From assembly GCF_004011695.2 (NCBI RefSeq), contig NC_082422.1, forward strand, positions 310,001 through 374,000: 64,000 bases of DNA, in the 5' to 3' direction. The DNA is from Ascochyta rabiei. Taxonomy: Eukaryota > Ascomycota > Dothideomycetes > Pleosporales > Didymellaceae. Shown here piece after piece: positions 11,715 to 22,889 of this stretch (its first letter is position 1; each line of letters opens with the position of its first letter). The notes under the pieces are model-generated. The model did not search any database, was not told the origin of the DNA, and saw only the letters and a program-made list of their open reading frames with translations. The position numbers and the translations under genes were made by a program.

Positions 11715-12002
11715 CCATGGTAAACACTATTAAAGACAACAAATACATAACATTTATAAAAACTTTAACAACGTAAAGCTGTTGCGCAGTATCTAATTAA
11801 CCTATCCTAAGCTTATGAACGTATTCCACAGGTGAGTCGGCCACACAGGCGAGTTGGCCACTCTGCTAAGACTACACCAACATTCTAACTTGTAAGGCAA
11901 TAACCTAACAACAAAATAAATTTGCGTCCTCAAAAAAGGCTGTAAACAGCTTGCGCTCTAGGTACTTAAATAAGATATAAACCTTACTATTTAACACGCA
12001 GC
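11715..12002. other. AT-rich sequence at the left edge of the transposon block
   Basis: No gene is seen. A partial direct repeat GAGTCGGCCACA / GAGTTGGCCACT lies near 11833-11861. CA and TG dinucleotides are moderately depleted, so this may be the decayed edge of another repeat. Confidence 0.4.
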
Positions 12003-12192
12003 TGTAAAGAATGTACGAGGCAATCATAAGGGAGGATAGTGTTAAAGCAGATAGCAGGTGTATTAAGGTACGTAGTATATGGTAACAAGACTTATTACTA
12101 GTGTATTAGTAATAGCCTCTAATACCTTTATATAGTCTAGGCTAACTAGCCCTATAGTAGCTCGCTAAGAATAGCAGAGGTATCTCTAGGCC
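12003..12192 (-). repeat. Solo or truncated LTR of family B
   Basis: It matches the reverse complement of the B LTRs (30891-31092 and 37934-38135) over nearly their full 202 bp, starting with TGTAAAGAATGTACG. It lacks only the last 12 or so bases (the TGTTAGGCGC end), where the A element begins. No B internal sequence is attached. Confidence 0.8.
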
Positions 12193-12347
12193 TGTTATGG
12201 GCTTAGACCTTGTCTGAGCCTTAAGCGAGACGGGACGGTCACGTGCCCCACAGACATATCAGAAGGACACGCGACGTGTTACCTCCTTAAGAGATATAAT
12301 ACTATATCAACCCTTATTGCATCCCACCCTAAGGCCAGTCTATAACA
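12193..12347 (+). repeat. 5' LTR of A1 (155 bp)
   Basis: Begins TGTTATGGGC and ends CTATAACA. It matches 19260-19414 and 60379-60533 along the full length. This copy is the least mutated of the three. Confidence 0.9.
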
Positions 12348-12439
12348 TTTATATTTCTTCTTCTAGGAGAACAGCTAGCACTTATACTATATTAGCTAGC
12401 TACTAGAATAACCCCTTAGATAAATCTGTCTCCTTAACC

Positions 12440-13520
12440 CTTTAGGAATATATAGCCTAGATATTATAGTTTATAACAAACTTATAGTAAGCCTTAATAG
12501 CTGCTAATAAGTATATAGTATTGCTTAAGCATAATAACTCTAATATACACGCGTTTATAGAGTCTCTAGCACAAACAGCTAACGCCTATACTAGACCTGC
12601 GTCTACAGTCCTATTATCCTTCTTAGGAGTAACGCTGTACCTATTAATATCTACCCTAGCCCCTAACCTACCTTATAAAGCGCTGTTTTTAGCATCTGCC
12701 TTAGGTATATATACCTCTATACAGACGTCTACAGCCTATAGGAAACTTCTTCCTATAGGTAAGGCCTTTACTAGAGACAAATCCTTATTTAAGGTGTAGT
12801 AGGTTATAATAGAACATAAGCTGTAGGTAGATATGTCCTTTATTAGTAGGCTATAGAACATATTTACCTTTATATAGTTCTAGCTTAATACCTCTATATA
12901 ATAAGATATAGCTCTATTCTATAAGATTAGAGGTACCTAAGGTGTGTAGAGCCTAGAGGACTTCCTAGCATACCTAGAATTCTGCTACAGTAACAACTAC
13001 AGCTAGAAACAGGCTTAGGCAAAACTAGAAAGCGTCTGTTAAGGTCCTAACAAGTTGTTCTTAGACTTTTTTATCTAGTTTAAGCAGCTGCTAGTGCAAA
13101 GTGGCAGCCTCTACTAGGATAGAGAACAACGCCTATTAAAGCTCTACTAGGCCCTAAACGCAAATATCTATAATATAGTAATAAACTAAGAAGTAACTTA
13201 TATAGATTATAACGTAGCTATTATAGAGTATAAGTCTATTACTATAGACGTTAAGACTATAGCTATAGAAAACTAGCTGCACTATATCCCTACCTAGGCG
13301 CTACCTAAGTGTAATAAGGATAGTAATATTAAGATAACAGTTATGTCTGTAGTTTGCACTAGCAGTAGTGCTAAGCGTAGGGGTTAGAAGTAGTCTGCTC
13401 CTAACTAGGCTACGTAGGTTCCTAATAAGGTATTCTAGCAACGCTAGGAGGCTAACCTATGTACCTGTTACAGTAAAGGAGGACATATTTACTAGAATTG
13501 TGCTAATGTAGTAGTAACTA
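12440..13520 (+). pseudogene. A1 gag pseudogene
   Basis: Reading through TAG/TAA gives a capsid-like frame; the longest stop-free run is 12521-12799. It ends in a CCHC zinc knuckle at 13460-13501. In this copy the second Cys is shifted by mutations (CTCYSKGGHIY). The second copy at 61646-61687 keeps the spacing CX2CX4HX4C. Gag would have packaged the element RNA. It is inactivated by many TAG codons at former Gln/Trp positions. Confidence 0.75.
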
Positions 13521-13729
13521 CAGTATAGGTAGTAATAATCTTAGGTAAGAAAGAGGCTAGTTTGTATAGGGGAAACTAGCTGCTCCTAATATAAGTCTAA
13601 GTTAGGAGTGCTGTAGAAGTATATTAGTAGAGGAGACTACTAGTACAGGGGTATTATAGGCTGCTAGGGGAGCTATTACAGACTCTATAGACAAGCCCCT
13701 ATTCTATATTCTATTATTTATTAATAGGG

Positions 13730-16700
13730 TAATTTAGGCTAACGCGCTAGTAGACTTAGGGTATAAATACTTTAGTATAGTAAGCAATAACTTTACTACG
13801 CGCTTAGAAGGAGACTTTATTAAGGTGCTGCTATAACGCTTAGCGTAAGTAGTAGGTACTAGTAGAAAGTCTATAATCTCTTGTTTAGTCCTGTTTAGGT
13901 ATAGCTTAGACAGGTAGCACTTATAGGCTATAGCCTATGTAGTGCTAGGTCTAAGCTAGGATATTATTTTAGGGAAGCCCTAGCTCTAATAAGAGGGTGT
14001 AGGGTTAGATATAGAAAAGGGCACATTAAGGATATAATAGGTAGGGAACCTTATTATCTATAAATCCTTATAGTGTACAGCAGACGTTTATATAGCTCTC
14101 CTATTAGCAACTAAGTTTAATAAGACCCTAGCTAATAGGCTCTAGAAGCGCCTGCCTAGGGACTAGTTTGTCTCTACTAGCCTCTACAACATTACTAAAA
14201 TCCTCTTAGTTCAATCCCTAGGAGCGTAAGGGACGGCAGAGGAGGTAGACCCTCTTCCCTCCAAGTTAGTCTAGTTTTAGGACCTATTTAATAAGAGCAA
14301 GGCCTCTAGCCTCCCTTTATATAGGGGCTAGATAGATTATTATATATAGTTGTAACACAACTAGTCTAGAAAGAAGGAGCCTCTACCCTAGGGTCCTCTG
14401 TACAACATGCTAAGGGACTAGCTACTTAAGCTACAGAAACAGGTGTTAGTACTAATAGACAAGGGGTAGATCTACACCTCCTCTTCCCTAGTAGGGGCTC
14501 TAGTCCTGCTAGTTAAAAAGTCCTCTAGCAGGTAGCATATGTGCGTAGACTATTACGCACTTAATAGCATTATAATTACTAACTAGTACCTACTCCCTCT
14601 TATTAAGGAAACCTTACGTATACTAGGGGGTGCCTACTAGTTCTCTAAGGTAGACGTCTGTTTAGCATTTTACTAGATTTATGTTATAGAAGGAGATAAG
14701 TACCTCACTACGTTCTGCACCTATTTTAGGCTCTTTAAGTAGCTAGTCTGCCTATTTAGCCTAGCTAGAGCACTAGCGTCCTTCTAGTGTTACATTAACA
14801 GCGCGCTTTAAGAGATATTAGGTAACTATGCTACTGCGTACCTAGATAATGTTCTAGTTTATAGTAGCAGGTCTAGGACAGACTACTTAGGGAAGGTTAG
14901 CAGAGCCCTTACGCTCCTACGCAATGCAGGGCTGTATTTAGATCCTAAGAAGTGCGTATTTGCAATAAAGAAAGTATAATACCTAGGACATATTATAGAA
15001 GCTAGAAAGGACATTTATCCTAATCCTAAGAAGGTTAAGGCTATCTATAATTAGGAAGCCCTACAGTCTTTGCGTAAGGTCTGCAGTTTTCTAAGGTTTG
15101 CTAACTTCTACTAAGACTTTATCCTAGCCTTCTCTAATATTGCTGCCCTACTTAATTAACTTATAGGGAAGGATATCCTGTTTAGGTAGGGGCAGGAGAA
15201 GGATGCAGCATTCTACTAGCTAAAAAACACATTTATAACAGAACTAGTCCTAGCCTAGTAGGACCCTAAGTAAGAAACACTATTAGAGGCAGACTGCTCT
15301 AGCAAGGCGCTAGGTAGCTGCCTTTCTTAATAGCATAGGAAGGTGCTTTGCCTAGTAGCGTACTACTCTGCTATACTTATAATAGAATAACAGAACTATA
15401 CTATCTATAATAAGGAGTTAACTGCTGTTATAAAGTGCCTAGAGGTCTAGGTAGCTAAATTAGGGTCTGTTACTAGGCTGTTTACTATTCTAACTAACTA
15501 TAAGAACCTCTAGTACTTTATAACAGCGCGCAGGCTAAGTAAGAGGTAGCACTAATAGGCAGAGGAGCTGTTAAAGTTCTGTTTCTACCTTTACTTCTGC
15601 CTAGGACGCCTAGCAGCCTAACTAGATGTGCTAAGCTGCTAGGAACAGGACTATAATAGGAAGTTAGAGGGGGTCTATAGGATAATAACCCTAGTTTTAG
15701 TATTAGTAATTAGTACACTAGGCTCTAGTATACTCCTACTTTTTATTAATACGCATATATAATTACTGTAGAATAAAGGCGTTTAGTAGGATATAGGGTA
15801 TATAGCACGCCTGTCTACTATCTATAATAGAGCCTACTAGTTCCCTCCTAAGGCTAAGACTACTTAGTAAATTGTAGATTGCACGCTTAGTGCTTACAGC
15901 ATGCTGCTATAGCACAGGGTTATATAGGTTCTATATTAGAAGCTACTTATAACTATAATAATCTAAAGGGCACATAAATCTAACCTAATAGGCTATCTAG
16001 GTGCTAACGCTACGTTCTACATTATTAGACACAACTTCTACTAGAAGGGGATGTTATAGGATGTTTAGCATTATATCTATAACTACTACTATTTTACCGC
16101 ACATGTATTATAGCGCTAACAGCAGGGCTTACTCTAGCTATTACCTATTACTAACTGTTTTTAGTTCTAGATTTCTATAGACTTTATAGTTAACCTTTCT
16201 TAGGCTTATAAAGACGCACTATGCTATCTTTTAGTTATTACAGATTACCTTTCTAAGTATATGCAGCTTAAGGCAATAACTTCTATAACTACAGAATATT
16301 GCGCTAAGGTCTTCTCCAATACGTAGTAGTAGTTCTAAGGCTTTCCTAGCTCTATAATCTTAGACTGCAGCTTAGATTAGCTAGGACATTTTTGGACAAC
16401 GCTGTGTAGCCTTGTAGGAGTAGACTAGCTACTCTCTACAGCCTACTACCTGCAGATAGACAGAGGGATAGAGCGTGCTAACTAAGAGGTGTAGGCAGTC
16501 CTATAGGTTATAGTTAACTTTAAACAGAATAACTAGCCTAACTGTCTTCTAGCCTACTAACTAGCACTTAATAATTGCAACTCTTTAGTTACTAGGGTTA
16601 GTTCTAACCTACTCCTCTACAGTTATAATATAGACCTCCTGCAGACAATAGTGCTACTAACTATTAGCTAGAACACACTATAGGAACAGGCAGTCTATTT

Positions 16701-17240
16701 CCTAGACTACCTCTAGCAAGGCATAGAGCTTACCTAGGCAGCTATAGCATAGGTGTAATAACGCACCTAGGACATAATAAACTGTAGCTGTTAGCCTATA
16801 GAGCAGTACTATGTAGAAGATAGAGTATAGTTTTCCCTCTGCAATATAAAAACTAACAGGCTAAGCTAGAAGCTTAACTAGTTATAAGCCTAGTACACAG
16901 TAGTTACAGTTCCTACCCCTCTAACAGTTACCTTAGATTTGCTAGGTAACCTCTACAAGATAGTGTATATAGACCTACTAGAACGTGCAGCTTCTAACCT
17001 GTTACTAACACAGCGCCTGCAGGAAAGTAGACTAGGCCTGCTAGTTGTCCTAGAGGAGGACAACCTAACTCTAGCTAAATAGGAGGTAGAGTCTATCCTA
17101 AAAGAAAAGAGGGCTTACAGGCAGAACAAGTTATAGGTTCTAGTTAAATAGAAGGGATACACCAAACTAACGTAGGAACTACTTAAAGCGTTATAGGATA
17201 TAAAGGCCTAAAAGGCCTTTATAGTAATATATTTAGTACG
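13730..17240 (+). pseudogene. A1 pol pseudogene (PR-RT-RH-IN-chromodomain)
   Basis: Domains in order, with internal stops: protease (NALVDLGYKYF, from a DSG triad) near 13741. Reverse transcriptase spans about 14390-15130, with SKVDVCLAFY and YLDNVLVYS, where the second catalytic Asp of YLDD is Asn. RNase H is at about 15280-15650 and integrase at about 16010-16650 (SIDFIVNLS, YLLVITDYLSKYMQLKA). A chromodomain at about 17090-17230 reads LVKxKGYTKLTxE, where x is a TAG at a Trp codon. The chromodomain places it in the chromovirus branch of Ty3/gypsy, which in known members directs integration to marked chromatin. Confidence 0.88.
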
Positions 17241-19259
17241 CAAGAAGTAGATATAGAGAAGGAGAAACTTTTGTTATTTATAATAACCCTTATAGGGTCC
17301 TATTAGGAGATACTGTATAGGGCACAAGGCCTAGCACAGGAGAGCTTAGGGACCTTACAGCGTTAGCACAACACTACCTTAAGCTCTATACTACTAGACA
17401 AATAGCAGTAAGCCTTAATACTTAAAAAAGATAGAGTTGTCTACAGACAGGGAGCAACAGGCAGCAGTAGCTATGTCCTAGGCCTAGTTCTGCGCAATAC
17501 AGCAGTAGCAGTTAACTTTATAGTTGTTGTTATTATCTACCTTATCTGCCTTAATAGTGCTGCTATGCGTTAGCTATAATATCTTCTTAAAGTTATAGTA
17601 GGGTGTGTGCAGCTCTATAATAGATAGTAAGTAGTAATAGTAGGTAAATAAGCGCAGCTCTATAGGGGAGGGGAAGTAGTAATAGTGTAGGGGCACAGGT
17701 AACTCTATAAGGGAGGGAGCGTAGTAACAGCGTAGGGGTGTAGGCAACTCTATAAGGGAAGGAGAGCAGTAATAGCAGGGAGGTAAGCAGAGCTAACAGA
17801 CAGACAAGCGGCGCTTGTTAGAGAAATTAGAGCAGCAGCAGTAGGACAAGTAGGACAGCAGAGCGTACTCTAGGCAGTAGCAGAGCATAGTAAGCAGGCG
17901 CTTAACTTAGTTAATAGCATCCTTTAGATTAAGTTAGCTGCACACCTAATATAGGCAGAAAAACCTATAGTAGTATAGGCCTAGACTACCTCTATCTAGT
18001 TTATATGCTTAGTCTAGGACTAGAAGGCTAACCCTATAGTAGCTACAAACTGTTAAAGGTATGTATTAAGCTAGTTACTACTACAATGCCTAGACAACAG
18101 CATAGTAGGCAGGGCAACCTAGGTACTAGACTTAGCAGGGGCACAGGCAGCGTAAGAGGTGGTTAGCTGCTTTGCCAGCGTAGGGTTAGCTAGGGCTAAG
18201 TTAAGGGTAGCCTTATACACCTGCCTATACTTATAGTAGGTGCCTAATAAGACTGTTATGTTAGAAAGGAAGACCTATAGGGGCGCTAAGGGGGTAACTT
18301 ATAGTAGAAGACAGGCTAACACCCTTAGTTAGCCTTGTTAGCGCCTATACCCTAGGTACTAGGTATCTTAACATAGGCGTTACTAGCGCGCACTAATACC
18401 TTAACTATAGTTAGTTAGGAATATAGGGCTAGGACAGAGATATATACTTAGATATACTACTTAAAGTTATACTAGGCGTAGCAGAGCTTAGTATTTATAG
18501 TAAAGAGGTTGTTATTATACATATAAGTATGCTTACGCTTAGCATAGGTACAGCACGTCTTACTAGTACTAGGAATACAGTTAGCTGTAGAAGGTTAGTA
18601 GGTAGGTAGGCCTATAATAGAAGTAGGATATGTATAAGGCTAACTAGTAAGGATAGTAAAAAGGCAGTATAGGCAGTATAGGACAGCGCTAGTAGAGATA
18701 GGGACTAGGTCCTTATTATCTAAATTGCTCTTAACCTTATAGTTGCCTATATAACAGCAGTAAGCTTTCTATATACACTATTAGGCCCTATAACTAAACT
18801 AGAAACTATAGAAATAAAAAATACTAGGGGTATATTATAAGCGGAGGGGAGGGACTGTGGCAGACTACAACCGCCCCCTCTAGGGGGACCACCAGCTCCT
18901 TAGCTAGTAGCCTAGTGGCTGTAACTAGAAGTAATAATAGACATAGCAGGTTAAGTGTAGGTATAATACAAAAAAATAGGGTAGGCATAAGACAGGTAGG
19001 TTAGGTAGGAGCGTAGAGTAGTATAGTAGCTAACTTAGGCAAGTGCGCTAGACAAAACAAAAACAACCTAGGTACGCGTAGGGACCACCCTAGGTAAACT
19101 ACAGACTAGACTAGCAGCTAACTTACTAAGAGGTAGGCCCTTACGCAACTATAACTAGCTCTAGAGTTTACCTACTACTAGCGTCCCTCTAATCTACGTA
19201 AAACGCAGAAAAGACCCTATAAAATACATTTAGCTAGGGAGAGATAGGGAAAGGAGGTA
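17241..19259 (+). other. A1 tail between chromodomain and 3' LTR
   Basis: About 2 kb with no recognised domain. One plus-strand frame (phase of 17821) contains only TAG/TAA stops through 18840. It has few stops between 18301 and 18660 and ends in a hydrophobic stretch (LNLIVAYITAVSFLYTLL). This may be a decayed extra ORF, but RIP leaves few TGA codons anywhere, so the evidence is weak. A purine-rich tract lies just before the 3' LTR, and another (GGAGGGGAGGGAC) is at about 18842-18855. Confidence 0.35.
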
Positions 19260-19414
19260 TATTATAGGCTTAGACCTTATCTAAGCCTTAGGCAAGATAG
19301 GGCAGTTACGTGCCCTACAGACATATTAGAAGGACACGCAACGTGTTACCTCCTTAAGAGATACAATACCATATCAACCCTTATTACATCCTACCCTAAG
19401 GCTAGTCTATAACA
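19260..19414 (+). repeat. 3' LTR of A1 (155 bp)
   Basis: Pairs with 12193-12347. Its first half carries many CA/TG to TA changes (it starts TATTATAGGC), while the last bases CTATAACA are intact. Confidence 0.9.
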
Positions 19415-19611
19415 TAAGCTATTACTTAGTTAATTTTGCCTAGGTATAGGAGGTTAGTATAGCTAGTTATAATAGGAGGTATTTATAATAAAGTAATAGC
19501 TGTGTAGCAATTGCTATGCAGGCAATAGCTATAGCGAAGTTTTTCTCTGTTTATTATACCTTTAACTAGTCTAAATCTTTAAGCGCACAGGCTATTCCAG
19601 AGATTTCATCA
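19415..19611. other. Short unassigned AT-rich spacer
   Basis: About 200 bases between the A1 3' LTR and the next mariner element. The words AGCAATTGCTATGCAGGCAA and nearby short palindromes are visible, but no gene or known repeat end is recognised. Confidence 0.35.
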
Positions 19612-19613
19612 TA

Positions 19614-20962
19614 CAGTCGCGCGTTAAAAGTTAGTTCTGCGCTAGCGTCCCTCCGACGCGTTAACCCAGCCACCCATACTTTTTAACCACCTACAACTTC
19701 ACTACTACCACTCCGTTTCCCTTACTTTCTTAACCATTAGATGCAGAAACGCCGTTGCTTAAATTCTGTAGAGCAGGATTAGGCAATTAGGTGGCTACAC
19801 GCAGGTGCAGGTACCTATAAAATTACTAGTTACTTTAGCTATTATAAGCGTACTATCTAAAATCTTTATAAATGTTTTAACACTACAGGAACTACACGCA
19901 ATAGACCTTACTTAGGCATACCTAAGATACTATCTAATACGTAGAAGAAGCTCCTACACCACGCAACGCAAAAGAATCCCTAGATTACCTACTCTAAGCT
20001 AGCTAAAGTTGCCTAGATTATCCTACCTAACAACACTACTACCTACAAGCTAAGTAAGTTAACTATCTATTATGCACTTAAGCAATACTATATAACCTGT
20101 TAGAGGAGTAAAAAGAGGCCTAAACTTACTTGTAGACATGCTCTCTAGCGTCTTTAGTTTACTTAAAAGCATTAGACGTTTAATTAGCGTTAGCACACAG
20201 TTAAGTTTAGTAATAAGTGCTCTGTTTAGAAGGGCTCTGGCTATAAACAGCAGTAGGTGTTTCGCTACAACAATAAGAGATAGAAGCTAAGGATAATTAC
20301 TAGGATCTCTACTAGTTGTCTACCTGCTTAGATGGTGTAGGGAGCTATATAGCTAGATGCATAGGGTAGACTACAGTAGAGTCTACTTATTATTATAGAG
20401 AGGGATCCTAATGCTCTACGTGGTGGCTATAGCAGCTAAAGTTACATTAAAACACTTAAGTAAGGTCTCTTACCTTACTATTATAAGTCTTAGTTTTTTA
20501 TGTAGGATAACGTATATATACACACCTCCTACGCTGTATAGATGTTTATAGTAGATTACAACATTACAACTCTCCTATAGCTAGCTTACTTACCTAATCT
20601 TAACCTAATTAAACACCTCTAGTGGCGCCTTAAACAGATAATACATAAGCTCTACCTACAGTTTAACAACTATAGCAGGGCAGAAGAGTATTAGGATAAG
20701 TTTTGTAAGGCGTTAAAGGAGTGCTAGCGTCGTATCCTAAACTTACTTATTAAGAAACTTATTAGTAGTATGCCAGCACGCCTAAGTGCCTACAGGAAGG
20801 CAAAAGGCTAGTAAACAAAATACTAGTATAGAACAGTACAACCTTAAAATTTAGAGCGTTTTGACTATGTGTAGCTATCTTAATTGCCTTACAAAGTGGG
20901 GTGGTGGGCGTGGTAATGATGCGGGGATTTGCTTAGTGGAACTAACTTTTGACGTAGTACTG
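19614..20962 (+). mobile_element. Second Tc1/mariner transposon (1.35 kb), RIP-damaged
   Basis: The terminal inverted repeats share CAGT at the tips and then AAAAGTTAGTTC. The left end is at 19614 and the right end at 20962, each flanked by TA (19612-19613 and 20963-20964). Further inward the two arms stay similar (CCACCC-rich). The size is normal for the family. It is not the same family as 2974-4393, because the terminal repeats and transposase differ. Confidence 0.85.
19741..20826 (+). pseudogene. Tc1/mariner transposase pseudogene
   Basis: The ATG at 19741 opens MQKRRCLNSVEQ, and the frame runs 361 codons if TAG/TAA are read as Gln/Trp. It shows an N-terminal helix-turn-helix, FMxDNVYIHTSYAV with the second catalytic Asp, and PNLNLIKHLxWRLK where the family has PDLNPIE. 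The end AKGxxTKY is followed by TAG, the usual C-terminus of this group. Asp to Asn and Glu to Lys in the third catalytic motif are G-to-A changes expected from RIP. Confidence 0.88.
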
Positions 20963-20964
20963 TA

Positions 20965-21132
20965 ACTAAGACTAGATAACCACTCTGTTTAGCTTATAAT
21001 AGCCAGCACGCCTGTTCCAACGCCTACACTATAAAACATGCGCTGAAAATAGATGTTAGAGAGGCATGTTCGTAATATTGGGATAAATAATTAATAGAAA
21101 TTAACCTTTCTGTAAAGAGTGTACAAGGCGAT
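20965..21132. other. Spacer ending in a 22-base B-LTR fragment
   Basis: At 21111-21132 the sequence matches the first 22 bases of the reverse-complemented B LTR (TGTAAAGAGTGTACAAGGCG). The match is cut off by the C-family LTR fragment that follows. The rest is unassigned. Confidence 0.45.
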
Positions 21133-21368
21133 TATTAAAGTTATACTTTAGTTAAAGACCGTAAGCACTAATTCTATTAGTTCTTAGGGATAAGTACTAG
21201 TGGATTAGTTAGGGTTATTAACTTAAGCAAAGCTTGTAAAGATAGGGTGTAATAAATAGTACAGAGTAGACTGTCTAGTTTAAGAGCAGGTTAAGATTCT
21301 AAAGACAAACTTAATTAATAAGGTTAAACCTAAACTATAAGGGTTATGTTTCTACTAACTTATATACT
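21133..21368 (-). repeat. Truncated LTR of family C
   Basis: Reverse-complement match to the C LTRs (39816-40345, 46228-46709), from the LTR end (TATTAAAG for TGTTAAAG) to the region matching about 40110. It is then cut off. No C internal sequence is attached. Confidence 0.8.
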
Positions 21369-21405
21369 AAGGAGATATAATACTTATTAATAAGTAACTA
21401 AAGTA

Positions 21406-22261
21406 CAGTGGCAAAAGGGTAGGGGTTGGGTAGGGGTAGGGTACATCACGTGATGTACCCCTACCCTACCCTACCCCTACCCACGCTAATTCCATGCTAA
21501 GAGGGTAGAGGTAGGGTAGGGTCTACATGGGGTACAGGTAGGGGTAGGGTAGGGTCCACATGGGGTACAGGTAGGGGTAGGGTAGGGTCTATATAGGGTA
21601 GGGGTAGGGGTAGAGTAGGGTCCACATGGGGTACAGGTAGGGGTTGGGTAGGGGTTGGGTAGGGGTTGGGTAGGGTAGGTGTCGGCGTGTAACTCTTTAA
21701 CTAAAGCAGGTATTGTAAAACGTTGTACTACAGAAATGTAGAGCAAAGCAAGCGCTTTTAAACGATCTATATACTGTGAGATTCCAATCAAGACTGGTAG
21801 AGTTACAGCAGTTGTTGTGTAAATCCTAGGTTGTCACAATATAGGCCTACGTAACAACTGCTCTAGCTCTACCAGTTTTAATCGGAATCTCACGGTATAT
21901 ACACTGTTTAAAAGCGCTTGTCTTGCTCTACATTTCTGTAGTACAAAGTGTTGCAATACCTGCTTTAGTTAAAGAGTTACACGCCGACACCTACGGGCCC
22001 TACTTAGGCCTACCTCTTCCCTACAGACCCTACCCTAAACCCTACCCTACCCTACCCCTACCCCTGGTCTGTGCAGACTATACCCTACCCCTACCCTACG
22101 CTAGAGGTACCCCTACCCTACCTCTACCTAACGTCTGTGCGGACTCTACCCTACCCCTACCCTATGTGGACCCTACCCCTACCCTACCCCTACCCCTAGT
22201 CCGTGCAGACCGTACCTAACCCCTACCCAACCCTAGGGTACCCCCTACCCTTTTGCCAGCG
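21406..22261. mobile_element. Foldback or MITE-like element with telomere-like repeats
   Basis: The ends are CAGTGGCAAAAGGGTAGGGG at 21406 and its near inverted copy ending at 22261, with TA on both sides. Nearly the whole 856 bp is one imperfect palindrome. Each arm has an outer array of CCCTA/CCCCTA units broken by GTCCACATGGGGTACAGG-like spacers, then about 140 bp of complex sequence. The arms meet at a short unique centre near 21820-21860. The two proline-rich open frames inside (21486-21791 minus, 21923-22219 plus) are products of the repeats. No transposase is present, so it would depend on another element, plausibly Tc1/mariner given the TA flanks. Confidence 0.75.
21439..21460. repeat. 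22-bp perfect palindrome centred on CACGTG
   Basis: GGGTACATCAC followed by its exact reverse complement, inside the left arm of the foldback element. It could form a small hairpin. Confidence 0.9.
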
Positions 22262-22263
22262 TA

Positions 22264-22532
22264 AATCAAAGTTAGTCTAATAAAATATATAAGGTTGCTT
22301 ATAGATAGTAATATTATACTATACTTATTAATAAGCAGTTATAAATATTATACTTATTAATAAGCATCTATATAACATCCTTATCTGTTCTATCCTTCTC
22401 TACTGTTTATTCCTTTAGGGCAGAGTTAGGGGTCTTAGTTAGCCAGTACTTATGTTTGTGCTGTGCCCTAGCACAGGATTATACTACTATCCCCCCTTCT
22501 TCTTTAGTTTGTTCTTAAAGTATATAATTGTC
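22264..22532. other. Short AT-rich spacer
   Basis: The 11-base word CTTATTAATAA recurs near 22320 and 22352, and also left of the foldback element at 21383. No gene is seen. Confidence 0.4.
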
Positions 22533-22713
22533 TAACGTGTTTCACTACTAAGCAGTGCACCCCTACCAAGCAGCGCGCCCTTACCAACATCGCCACTATT
22601 ACACACTATTACAACAATGCTACTACAACACTACGCGCAACAATCCTATAATAAAGGCACACTCTACCTTACTATCTAAGCTACAGAAGCTACTGTACTA
22701 GATAGTATAAAAC

Positions 22714-22881
22714 TGTTAGATTGGATAGTAATAGTAATAAGTTAATAATAATGTATTAATGTTCTGTTGTTGTTCTATGTAAGGGTGATTTTTGTCTTAT
22801 CTAGGTTCTGGTAGGGGCTCCTGCACGGTTTCTTAGCAGGTATATCACCTAACCTATTTCTCTAATACCTTTTATTTAACA
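22714..22881 (-). repeat. 3' LTR of E' (168 bp)
   Basis: Read on the minus strand it starts TGTTAAAT and ends CCAATCTAACA. It pairs with 27819-27986. Confidence 0.9.
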
Positions 22882-22889
22882 CACCCCCT

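Larger units (their letters stand above)
12193..19414 (+). mobile_element. Ty3/gypsy chromovirus, copy A1
   Basis: A complete, RIP-inactivated element of 7.2 kb: 5' LTR, gag with zinc knuckle, protease, reverse transcriptase, RNase H, integrase, chromodomain, then a long tail and the 3' LTR. A second copy starts at 60379. It begins inside a B-family LTR, but the sequence after its 3' LTR does not continue that LTR. The 5-base flanks (AGGCC and TAAGC) do not match, so one flank was probably rearranged after insertion. Confidence 0.9.

Noticed and set aside
12521..12799. 92-codon open frame as a separate small gene
   Set aside because: It continues upstream and downstream through TAG/TAA as the gag of element A1, and the collinear copy at 60,7xx has the same context.
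18842..19259. A longer LTR for element A starting at TGTGGCAG (18856)
   Set aside because: The preceding purine tract is suggestive, but no matching sequence occurs upstream of either 5' LTR; the 155-bp LTR is shared by three copies with the same ends.
21486..22219. Two proline/threonine-rich proteins in the foldback element
   Set aside because: They are translations of the CCCTA-type arrays and mirror each other; no coding evidence.
21420..22250. Interstitial telomere or chromosome end
   Set aside because: The CCCTA units occur in inverted arrays on both sides of a palindrome with TA flanks, and transposons continue on both sides; a foldback element explains it better.
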